Below the pieces are notes generated by a model, which had not been told where the DNA came from, ran no database searches, and saw only the letters and a list, made by a program, of their open reading frames with translations. From Periplaneta americana (taxonomy: Eukaryota > Arthropoda > Insecta > Blattodea > Blattidae), in the NCBI RefSeq assembly GCF_040183065.1, contig NC_091130.1, forward strand, positions 126,356,914 through 126,420,913: DNA of 64,000 nt, in the 5' to 3' direction. Shown here in pieces: positions 1-11,500 of this stretch; position 1 is the stretch's first letter; each line of letters begins with the position of its first letter. The position numbers were made by a program, and so were the translations under genes.

Positions 1-3000
1 CGCGGTGGTGGTGATGGCGGGGCTGGTGGCGGTGACGGGGGTGGTTGTGGTGTTGGTGATGGCGGGGTGGTGGTGGTGGTGGCGGGGGTGGTGGTGTTAG
101 TGGCGAAGGCGATGGAGGTAGTGGTGGTGACAGTGGTGATGGTAGTGGGGGTAGTGATTTTGGTGGCAGTAGTAATGGTGTTAGTGATGGTGGAGGTGAC
201 GATGGTGGGGATAGTGGTGATGGTGGCGGGGGTGGTGCCGGGAGTTGTGGTAGTGGCGGGGGTGGTGGTGATGGCGGTGGTGGTGGTGGTGGCAAGGGTT
301 GTGTGGTGGTGCAGCGGGTGGTGGTGGTGGTGGCGGGGGTTGTGGTGGCGGGGGTGGTGGTGGCGGGGGTGGTGGTGGCGGATGTGGTTACGGGAGTTGC
401 GGTGGTGGCGGGGATGGTGGTGGTAGCGGGGGTGGTGGTGGACGGTGTGGTAGTGGTGGTGGCGGGTGTAATGTTGGTGATGGTGGCGGGAGGGGTGGTG
501 GCGAGGGTCATTGTGATGGCGGGGGTGGTGGTGGTGGCGGGGGTGGCGGTGTTGGCGGTGGTGGGCGGTGGTGGTGGTACGGGAGTGGTGGTGACGGAGT
601 GATGGTTCTGGTGATGGCGGGGTGGTGATGGGGGTGGTGGAGGTGGGTGTGGTGATGGTGGTGGTGGCGGGAGTGGTGGTGACGGTGGTGGTGGTGTTGG
701 TGATGGCGGGGGGGTGGTGGTGGCGGGTGCGGTGGTAGCGGGAGTTGTGGTGGTGGCTGGGATGGTGTTGGTGGTGGCGGTGGTGGTGGTGGTGGTGGTG
801 GCGGGAGTTGTGGTGGCGGCGGAAATGGTGGTGGTGGCGGGAGTGGTGATGGTGGCGGTGATGGCGAGGGTCATTGTGGTGGCGGGGGTGGTGGTGGCGG
901 GGGTGGTGGTAGCGGATGTGGTTACGGGAGTTGCTGTTGTGGCGGGGATGGTGGTGGTAGCGGGGTTGGTGGTTGACGGTGTGGTGGTGGTGGTGGCGGG
1001 TGTAGTGTTGGTGATGGTGGCGGGAGGGGTGGTGGCGAGGGTCATTGTGGTGGCGGGGATGGTGATGGAGGGGGTGGTGGTGGTGGCGGGGGTGGCTGTT
1101 GTGGGGGTGGTGGTGGTGCGGCAGTGGTGGTGGCGGGGGTGATGGTTCTGGTTATGGCGGGGTTGTGGTGGGGGTGGTGGAGGCGGGTGTGTTGATGGTG
1201 GTGGTGGCGGGAGTGGTGGTGACAGTGGTGGTGGTGGTGGTGTTGGTGATGGCGGGGTGGTGGTGGTGGTGGGGGTGGTGGTGGTGGTGGTGGGGGTGGT
1301 GGTGGCGGGTGCGGTGGTGGCGGTTGTGGTGACGGGAGTTGTGGTGGTGGCTGGGGTGGTGTTGGTGGCGGTGGTGGTGATGGCGGGAGTTGTGGTGGAG
1401 GCGGGAGTGGTGATGGTGGCGGTGGTGGTGATGGCGAGGGTCATTGTGGTGGCGGGGGTGGTGGTGGCGGGGGTGGTGGTAACGGATGTGGTTACGGGAG
1501 TTGCTGTTGTGGCGGGGATGGTGGTGGTAGCGGTGTTGCTGGTTGACGGTGTGGTGGTGGTGGTGGCGGGTGTAGTGTTGGTGATGGTGGCGGGAGGGGT
1601 GGTGGCGAGGGTCATTGTGGTGGCGGGGATGGTGATGGAGGGGGTGGTGGTGGTGGCGGGGGTGGCTGTTGTGGGGGTGGTGGTGGTGCGGCAGTGGTGG
1701 TGGCGGGGGTGATGGTTCTGGTTATGGTGGGGTTGTGGTGGGGGTGGTGGAGGCGGGTGTGGTGATGGTGGTGGTGGCGGGAGTGGTGGTGACAGTGGTG
1801 GTGGTGGTGGTGTTGGTGATGGCGGGGTGGTGGTGGTGGTGGGGGTGGTGGTGGTGGTGGCGGGAGTGGTGGTGACAGTGGTGGTGGTGGTGGTGTTGGT
1901 GATGGCGGGGTGGTGGTGGTGGTGGGGGTGGTGTTGGTGGCGGTGGTGGTGATGGCGGGAGTTGTGGTGGTGGCGGGAGTGGTGATGGTGGCGGCGGTGG
2001 TGATGGCGAGGGTCATTGTCGTGGCGGGGATGGTGATGGCGGGGGTGGAGGTGGTGGCGGGGGTGGCGGTGGTGGCGGGGGTGGTGGTGGTGCGGGAGTG
2101 GTGGTGACGGGGGTGGTGGTTGTGTTGCTGGCGGGGTGATGGTGGCGAGTGCGGTGTGGTGACAGTGGTGGTGGTGGCGGGATGGCAGTGGTGATGTTAG
2201 CGGGGGTGGTGGTGATGGTGGCGGGGTTGGTGGTGGTGTCACAGATGGTGGTGGCGGCGGGTGTGGTGGTGATGGTGGGGGTGATGGTTGGGTGATAGTT
2301 GTGGGATGGCAGTGGCGATGGTAGCGGGGGTGTTGGTTGTGGTGGTGGTAGTGGCGGAGGCGATGTTGGTGGTGTGGGAATGGCAGTGGTGATGGTAGCG
2401 GGGGTGGTGGTTGTGGTGGTGGTGGTAATGGCTGTGGTGGTGATGGTGTGGGCGATGGTTGTGGTGGCAGTGGTGGTAATGGTAATGGGATGGCAGTGGT
2501 GATGGTAGCGGGGTGGCGGTTGTGGTGGTGGTGGTAGTGGCGGAGGTGATAGTGGTGTTGGTGACTGGTGGTGGTGGCGGGATGGCAGTGGTGGTGGTAG
2601 CGGGTGGTAGTTGTGGTGGTGGTGGTAGTGGCAGAGCTGATGGTGGTGGTGGTGACAGTGGTGATGGTGACATTGGTGGTGGTGGCAGGATGGCAGTGGT
2701 GATGTTAGCGGGGTTGGTGGTGATGGTGGGGATAGTGGTGATGGTGGCGGGGTTGGTGGTGGTGGCACAGGTGGTGGTGGCGGCGGGTGTGGTGGTGATG
2801 GTGGGGGCGATGGTTGTGGTGGCAGTGGTGGTGATAGTGGTGGGATGGCCGTGGTGATGGTAGCGGGGATGGTGGTTGTGGTGTTGGTAGTGGCGGAGGC
2901 GATGTTGGTGGTGTCGGAATGGCAGTGGTGATGGTAGCGGGGGTGGTGGTTGTTGTGGAGGTGGTAACGGTTGTGGTGGTAACGGTTGTGGTGGTGGTAA

Positions 3001-4080
3001 CGGCTGTGGTGGTGGTAACGGATGTGGTAGTGGTAACGGCTGTGTTGGTGATGGTGGGGGCGATGGTTGTGGTGGCAGTGGTGGTAATGGTAATGGGATG
3101 GCAGTGGTGATGGTAGCGGGGTGGTGGTTGTGGTGGTGGTGGTGGTAGTGGCGGAGGTGATGGTGGTGGTGGTGGTGACTTGTGGTGATGGCGGGATGGC
3201 AGTGGTAGTGGTAGCGGGTGGTGGTTGTGGTGGTGGTGGTGGTGGTAGTGGCAGAGGTGATGGTGGTGGTGGTGACAGTGGTGATGGTGACATTGGTGGT
3301 GGTGGCGGGATGGCAGTGGTGATGTTAGCGGGGGTGGTGGTGATGGTGGGGATAGTGGTGATGGTTGCGGGGTTGGTGGTGGTGGCACAGGTGGTGGTGG
3401 CGGCGGGTGTGGTGGTGATGGTGGGGGCGATGGTTGTGGTGGCAGTGGTGGTGATAGTGGTGGGATGGCAGTGGTGATGGTAGCGGGGATGGTGGTTGTG
3501 GTGTTGATAGTGGCGGAGGCGATGTTGGTGGTGTCGGAATGGCAGTGGTGATGGTAGCGGGGGTGGTGGTTGTTGTGGAGGTGGTAACGGTTGTGGTGGT
3601 AACGGTTGTGGTGGTGGTAACGGCTGTTGTGGTGGTAACGGATGTGGTAGTGGTAACAGCTGTGTTGGTGATGGTGGGGGCGATGGTTGTGGTGGCAGTG
3701 GTGGTAATGGTAATGGGATGGCAGTGGTGATGGTAGCGGGGTGGTGGTTGTGGTGGTGGTGGTGGTAGTGGCGGAGGTGATGGTGGTGGTGGTGGTGACT
3801 TGTGGTGATGGCGGGATGGCAGTGGTAGTGGTAGCGGGTGGTGGTTGTGGTGGTGGTGGTGGTAGTGGCAGAGCTGATGGTGGTGGTGGTGACAGTGGTG
3901 ATGGTGACATTGGTGGTGGTGGCAGGATGGCAGTGGTGATGTTAGCGGGGGTGGTGGTGATGGTGGGGATAGTGGTGATGGTGGCGGGGTTGGTGGTGGT
4001 GGGGGTGATTGCAGTGGTGGTGATGGTGGTGGGGGTGGAGGTAGTGGCGGCTAGTGAGGGGAATGGGGTGGGGCAGTGGT
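1..4080 (+). repeat. GGT/GGC-rich minisatellite with higher-order units
   Basis: About 4 kb of almost pure degenerate GGT/GGC/GAT triplets; the + strand is nearly all G and T, the - strand CCA/CCG rich. Two higher-order layers are visible. In 300-2100 blocks recur about every 570 bp (the word GGATGTGGTTACGGGAG at ~380, ~912 and ~1481). In 2300-4080 units of about 608-620 bp recur (the block starting near 2919 repeats near 3539; that at 3121 repeats at 3741). It lies 3' of the last visible FBF1 exon, so it is probably intronic, with the CCA strand as sense. The runs of GGGGGTGG could form G-quadruplexes. Long stop-free frames here are a by-product of the triplet composition. Confidence 0.95.
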
Positions 4081-4389
4081 AAATATTGGATTGCATCTTG
4101 TTCAGTCCCTCTTTAACGAGTGCATGAAGTTCGGAAAAAGAATAATGAACAGCTTAATGCTGCCAAGAATACAGCAAAGAAAGATAGCCTGCAAAGAGCA
4201 GAATGTGTGTAGTGATATCACACCTGTTTTCAGACATTTCATAGAAAGAAGGTATTTTGATCAAGCTATGAAAGGCCTACTTTCTTCCTTAATTGAGGGA
4301 TGTAGAACCTATTTTAAAATATATAAATATAACTCATGTTCCCCAATGTAAACTATGCAATGAACTGTAGTTGTGTAAATTCAACGTAC

Positions 4390-4704
4390 CTGTGCCAATC
4401 TCTTTTCACGTTCACGCAGTTCAGCCAGCTGCTTCTGGATGTCAGCCACCTGACAGGAACGCTGCTGCTCCATTCTACGGGCTTCTTCTAATGCCCGCCT
4501 GCCCTCTTCTTTAGTTGCAACAGCCATCTTTGTAAGAGTTTCCAGCTCACGTGCTCTGGACGTTAAATCACGTTCATAATCTTCCAAACGTCTCTTTTCC
4601 TCATCAAAATGAAGTTTCTGATTCCGAAGTTTCTCACGCTCGACCTCTGCTTGTTGATTAGCTTCTTGAGCAACTCGAAGGCCTGCCTCCAATTCTGCTC
4701 GTAA
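4390..4704 (-). CDS. FBF1: FBF1 exon 17 (residues 910-1014), last visible
   Basis: Acceptor TTTCCTTTAG|TTA and donor TTGGCACAG|GTACGT; 105 codons, phase 0. Long coiled coil containing [20 protein letters not shown], matching RAEEVESMSKVASEKYEEGE of human FBF1. Because it ends at a clean donor, at least one further exon must lie beyond position 1. Confidence 0.93.
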
Positions 4705-5480
4705 CTAAAGGAAACAGATAAAAGATGCAACATATTTGTACATAATTTAGATCTTGTGTTGCGGTGTAGCTTTTCAGTGTTTCTTGTATTATTTTCAGTA
4801 TCCAATATTCTGGAATTTACTTGTATCAAACTACTTCCATTCCACTGTAAAATCTTCATATGATTTTGTCCGCACCTGAACACTTGAACACCAAATTGGA
4901 GGACTAGTTTACCTCCAGATTTATATTTTACTTTGAACACATCATGAGAGATTTCATAAGTCATTCAATGTTATCTGGAGTATATTTTTATCCATTCATC
5001 ATCACGACATACCAGAAGCAGCAAACAATGTTGAATTGGTAGAAAAAATTTTGAAGAAGAAAATAGACTTTTCAGTACTGCAAATAGTGGGTCTAGAAAC
5101 AATACAAAATTTCCACAACAAGAATGGATTCATATTTGCACTGATGGATCACTAATCAATAAAGAATCTTAACACAGAAGCAGGAATTTATAGTACCGGT
5201 ACAGTAAATTATTCTCATCTTACATCGGCCTAGGACTAAAAACAACACACTCTGAAGGAGAACTAGAGGCCATAAACACGTCACTGAAACAATTTTTTAT
5301 TGCTATCAAATCTTTCAATAAGGCAGTGTTATTGTGTGAGTCAAAACCAGCAATCAATGCAGTAGGAGAACCTTCACATTACAACTGAAGAATGACTTAA
5401 ATACTTCAATGTGTAAACATCTACAAGATCTAGAAAAATAATTTTCCTCCAATAAATACCATCACAATGTACGAAAAGAA

Positions 5481-5530
<50 letters not shown>

Positions 5531-8500
5531 TGAAAGGGGTATAATTGCATTAATTTTAAGAAGAGAATCTTTAGGATGTAAGTAACTAAAAAGTCAAATG
5601 TCATTTTGGTATCTGAATAATGGTTTAGCCGAAAAAAAATTGTGTCTGAAGTTTTACACCCATTTATGGTAACACTATTGGGTAGTGATGCATATAAGTG
5701 GTATGATACCAACGCGAAGAACAAGCAGAAAAAAATACTCCTTTGTCATGTTGTCGAAAAATGCTTCATTTGTGTAATAACTAATAACATACAACAATAA
5801 ATTATTAAAAACGCATTTACAGTGTGATAAAACCTTCAGGGAAATCTGACATCGCTGCCATGGATGAATATATATTATCCATGTTGCAGCACTTAAGGGT
5901 TGCTCAGAAAGTGTACTGTCTTATAACAGACACCTCATACTAAAAAAATAAAATAATTTACTCTGGTGTGAAAATAAAATAAAAACGTGTAGTAAAATGT
6001 CTGACAATTTCATACCTTAATGTGTTCACAGAATATTTGTGAAACATTAATTTTCTGTGTAAAATAAAGTAAAATCGTGTGTTACATGTTAATTTTATTG
6101 TCAAATCCGTTACAAAAAATAACATTATTTCTTTTATTAAAATAAATGATCATGGAACTTATCAACACAATTATGGTTAATGTTATCCTTTAGATACTAG
6201 TAAAGAATTTTAAAAATATATTATTCAAATGGATTAATAGATTTTTAAGCTAATATGTTGAGGTGGGTGACATTTTTGTCACATCCGTTACAGCACAAAA
6301 ATTACGATAAAATAAAAATCTTCAGAGCAATATAATTATTAAAATTCATATGTGTGTAAGAAAGATCGCAGGGTCAAGTGAGAATGGAACAAAAAAAAAA
6401 CTATTTAAATTTTTAAAATTTAACCTCTAAACCTGGTGTACATGCCACATCCATTACGAAAGTATGGCTGTAGTATTTATCTTGAAGGAGGTACCATTCT
6501 TCAGAAACTTACTCATAATCCCTTTTGGTAGTATTCTCTCTCAGATTTACAACATTAATTTTATTATTAATAATAGAAAGTTTCCAATCCCAAGTGCCCC
6601 CAATGCATACTGGCCATTTTCCAGTCTGTTACTGGCCCTTCATCTGTTGTACGTAATGGGATCCACTTTCACAGTGAAATAATCTAATGATTAAGCTCCA
6701 GGATTAAGAGTGTAACTAATCCTATCACAGTGTTTAATCTTACCTTATTTTATAAAAATGGTTCAAAATAATATCCATATGCTTCTAGACAAGCTTGGCA
6801 CTGCTTCAATAAATTGCCTGACATTGCTTCTCGAGGCTCAGACACAGGACAAATCTTCATTATTTATTAAAATTTTACAGCTCATCTTCTCTCCATTAAA
6901 AATAAAACCTTTTTCCATGGAAACCTTAACAATAAACTTATGTTGTTGTTTTCTAATGCCAGGCGTTTGACAATAAAGTCATTTGACCTTTGCACTCCAA
7001 TATTTTTCAAAGATATAGTCATGGTTAGCCACTGAAGCACAGATTTTGAGGTGTTCCGAACCCATTTCTCGATTTGAATTGCATAATGGGCAGTTAGGGG
7101 TTTGATGTATTCCAATTCTATGCAGGTGCTTGGCCAAACAGTCATGGCCTGTTGCCAATCTAAATGCAGCTACAGACGATTTGCATGGTAAGTCGGGAAA
7201 TTTTGTTTGTTGAAGTCTAAGTATGTAGATTTAATAAATCTTTTAACAGAGTAATACGTAGATTTAGTAACAGGTCTGTAAGTAGCAGTGCTTCCCTTCT
7301 TTGCTAAAGCATCCGCATTCTCGTTTCCCAGGATTCCACAATGGGATGGTATCCATTGGAATACATTTCTTTTATTGAGTGATATTAATTGAGAGACCAT
7401 TTTAGTTATTTCTGCTGTTTGAGATGAAGGTGTGTAGAGATTAGTGATAGAATAGCTGCTTTGGAATCTGACAATATAACTGCATTTTTTTATTTATTGA
7501 TGTGGCATAGAAGATTCCTTAGACTTTCACTTATTGCAATGATTTCTCCATCATATGTTGTTCCATATCCAAGAGATCTATAAAGTGAAAAGAGACAGCA
7601 CGTAACACCTGCACCGGCACCTTGTTCCCTGGAGATCAAGGATCCGTCCGTGTATGAATGAAGCCAGTTTAGTGAAGGGTACCTAATATTAATTGTCTCT
7701 AAAGATAATTGTTTCATTATTTCAGTGTTTACTTCTGATTTCAGTATTTGTTCTGTTAAATTTAGATTATACTCTATATTTAATAGAGTTCTCTGTAGAT
7801 TGAAAACTCAAAAAAGTTTCATATCCATTGTTCAAGAATTAAAACAGAAAATCAATATCCCGAATTTAAAAGAAAACTTACAAATTAAACCAAACCCTTT
7901 AACTCTATTAAATATAGAATATAATCTAAATTTAACAGAAGAAATACTGAAATCAGAAGTAAACACTGAAATACTGAAATAATTGTCTTTAGAGACAATT
8001 AATATTAGGTACCCTCCACAAAACTGGCTTCATTTATATACAGATGGATCCTTGATCTCCAGAGAACAAGGTGCCGGTGCAGGTGTTATGTGCTGTCTCT
8101 TCTCACTTTATAGATCTCTTGGATATGGAACAATAAGTTTTGATGGTGAAATCATTGCAATAAGTGAATGCCTCAGGAATCTTCTATGCCACATCAATAA
8201 ATTTAGGAATGCAGTTATATTGTCAGACTCCAAAGCAGCTTTTCTATCAATCGTCTCTAAACACACACCTTCATCTCAAACAGCAGAAATAACTAAAATG
8301 CTCTCTCAATTAATATCACTCAATAAAAGAATTGTATTCCAATGGATACCATCCCATTGTGGAATCCTGGGAAACGAGAATGCGGATGCTTTAGCAAAGA
8401 AGGGCAGCACTGCTACTTACAGACCTGTTACTAAATCTACGTATTACTCTGTGAAAAGATGTATTAAATCTACATACTTAGACTTCAACAAACAAAATTT

Positions 8501-11500
8501 GATAACTCAATCCCAAGGGAAAAAATGGAACTCTCTGCATCATAATCCACAGTTAATTCCCGATTTACCACGAAAATCGTCTGTAACTGCATTTAGATTG
8601 GCAACAGGCCATGATTGTTTGGCCAAACACCTGCATAGAATTGGAATATATCAGTCCCCTAACTGCCCATTGTGCAACTCAAACCAAGAAATGGATTCGG
8701 AACACCTCAAAATCTGTGCTTCAGTGGCTGGTCATGATAATATCTTTGAAAAATATTGGAGTGCAAGAGGTCAAATGACTTTATTGTCAAGCGCTGGCAT
8801 TAGAAAACAACAACAACATATTTAATAGAGTTAAAGAGTTTGGTTTAATTTGTAAGTTTTCTTTTAAATTCGGGATATTGATTTTCTGTTTTAATTCTTG
8901 AGCAATGGATATGAAACTTTTTTGAGTTTTCAATCTACAGAGAGGACTGTATGAATGCCAATTGTTTCCTGGTAATCTGATAAGTTTTTCATATTGGATA
9001 AGTGCTTTTTGTTCTATTGTCATTTTGATGCTGTTAATATTAGTGAGGAATCTCATAGAATCTATTGGAGTAGGGAAAGTAACTATGTTCAGAACACGTG
9101 ACAGTGGTCTTCATTTCCGAGCACAATAATGGATTCAACAAAGTAACCACATCTGTAGAAGCAGTCATCTGGTGGCGCATCAAAGAATCCTGGCTTCAGT
9201 CTGTCAATGAAGATCCGAACAGAAAGTTTAAAGGTGTTTGCATCCAGTAACTGGAAATGGTTCATCATATCATGGAGGTGAAGAAGGCAATGAACAGCAT
9301 CATGGTGGACAAATACATATGAACAAGTTTTAAGGTCTTTGAATAAAAATATTCGATATTTTCCGTGATCTTTGGTGAGACTGTTTGTAAGTCTGAAAAT
9401 GTTTCTTTAGCTCTTGAGCAAGAAATGTTCGATCCGTCCACTGCTGTGGAATAATCGTTAGTATGTCTGCTCGTGAAATGAGTGGGCGCGGGTTCAAATC
9501 CCAACTGGGACAAGTTACTTGGTTGACGTTTTCCCTCAATCCATTAAGAGCAAATGTTCGGTAACTTTTGGAGCTGGACCCTGGACTCATTATGCTGGCA
9601 TTATCATCATAGCAATTGATAAAGCGTCGCAAAATAAACAAAAAAATAACTAAATAAAATGTTGGATCCAGAGGACGTTTAGCCCCATTGAAAAAGCCTG
9701 CTCGAAGATGCAGTGATTGCTCATACGGAATTCTAAATATTCAGTTTTGTGTTTCCAATAAGTTAAAATTCACAATTTTCATTCACATGTTATGTGTACA
9801 TTAATCAATTTTGTCTACTAACTTATCAATAAATTTAATATTGGAAAGTTATTATATATAATTGAGGACCGTTTTTGCAAAACTTGCTAACTGAAAAAAC
9901 TAAATTTTACAGGAGAGACAAAACACTACAGTAAGGAAGTTTGCTGTATCTCTCTCTTATAGCAGAAAGCAAGTTTTTAAAAAACGATCACACTTTGACA
10001 CACTACAATGAAGAGAAATAACCCAATTTTACTAAGACGCTTTGAACATCATGTAGAGGCCTGCTTTATGTTAACGAATCCATCAAAATCTCAATTTTGC
10101 AAATTTTGCAGTTAGCAAGTTTTGCAAAAATGGTTCTCAATTGGTTAATCTACACATATGTGAACAAAGAGTAGCTAGCATAAGGCTTCGTCTGGATTCC
10201 TATTTTATTCCATTTAATTTCAATTTTGCTACTGTAAAAACTATATCAGCAATGTTTACCTTTGCAATATCAGGAGAAGCTGTACCATTCAAGCGAGCCA
10301 GTGTCTCAAGACGGGATTTCTCGGATGCCAAACTCATCTTTTCTTGTTGAAGTTGCTGACTCAAAATTTGCTGTTCTGACAGCATTGACTCCTTCTGGCT
10401 CTGTAACAAAAAATATTTCGCAAATCAAGCTTTCGGCTATAACTCCCTGTAAAGTTGATTTGAATAATTTCGAGGGAAAAATTGTTCCGGGGCCAGGTAT
10501 CAAACCCGGAACCTTTGGTTAAACATACCAATGCTCTACCAATTGAGCTACTCAGGAACTCTACCAGACACCGATCCAATTTTTCCCTCTATATCCACAG
10601 ACCTCAAAGTGGGCTGACAACCGTCAAGCAACCAACAATGAGTGCACATTAACTCTGTGTCACTTAAATTGTGGTTTTCTGGTAATGAACAGTGACGTGT
10701 ATTATGCAAATCAAGCTTTCAGGTATAACTCCCTGTAGTTTCCATGTAACTCTGTAATTTCCCCGTTTAGTTAACTTTTTTCTGCTAATTTAGATCTTCC
10801 TTGTAGAAAAAAAAAAAAAAGGAACAACTGGATAATACCCACGGCAGAGCAATGTCGATAGTCGACGTTACTCGCTGGCCACTAGTCACCGGGCCGTACC
10901 GAGCCGTGCCAAACAAAACACAATCGAAATGGTGGTAGTAAAATTCGCGACTATATTCTTAAATAATTCACTGCATTAGTCAAGTGCAAGACTTCTGGCT
11001 TCTGTTACATTCAAACAATTATAAAATACGATAATTTGGTCCAGGGAGCATCCGTTTTTGATGCAAAGATAATTTGTTTGGCTTGTTTCTTAAATAAAAT
11101 TACGAAATGGCGTTCCTGTGCTTAACATTTAATAAAAAAAGAAATATAGCAAAACTGTTTTGTCTCGAGACTCTCATCTAAGTCACGTAATCTACTTCAA
11201 TATATTTGCGCAAATATATCTTGTAGCTAACAGTGGTGCTATCTCTCAGTAATGTTCAGAACGAAGGAGATAGAGAGAGAAAAGAAACAAATATCTCCCT
11301 CCAACGACGCCACACACCAACGTCGTGTTCTTATGTTGGCAAGATTGTGTATTTACTTAAGGGGAGTTGGTCATTATCGCATGCAAAATAATGGTAAAAA
11401 TAGCCTCTCTTCAAGCAGTCATAAATATAATACTATTTATCACAGCTCTTTCATTTTTTTAGTGATATATGTATACACATTAAGCTTTGACATGAAAAAG

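Noticed and set aside
67-4082. Plus-strand Val/Gly/Trp-rich frames
   Set aside because: Products of GGT/GTG repeat; no domain, several overlapping frames equally open.
2013-4096. Long minus-strand Thr/Pro/His-rich open frames (up to 463 codons)
   Set aside because: They arise from CCA/CCG/ACC triplet repeats, overlap one another in two frames, and lack any non-repetitive domain.
4076-4351. 91-codon + strand frame beside the satellite
   Set aside because: No recognised family, ordinary intron composition, short; likely chance.
5374-5724. Minus frame containing an Ile-Tyr run
   Set aside because: Generated by the (AT)n microsatellite.
7791-8817. Domesticated RNase H gene (intact 280-codon frame)
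   Set aside because: The perfect target duplication and CAA tail show a recent LINE insertion; no sign of host use.
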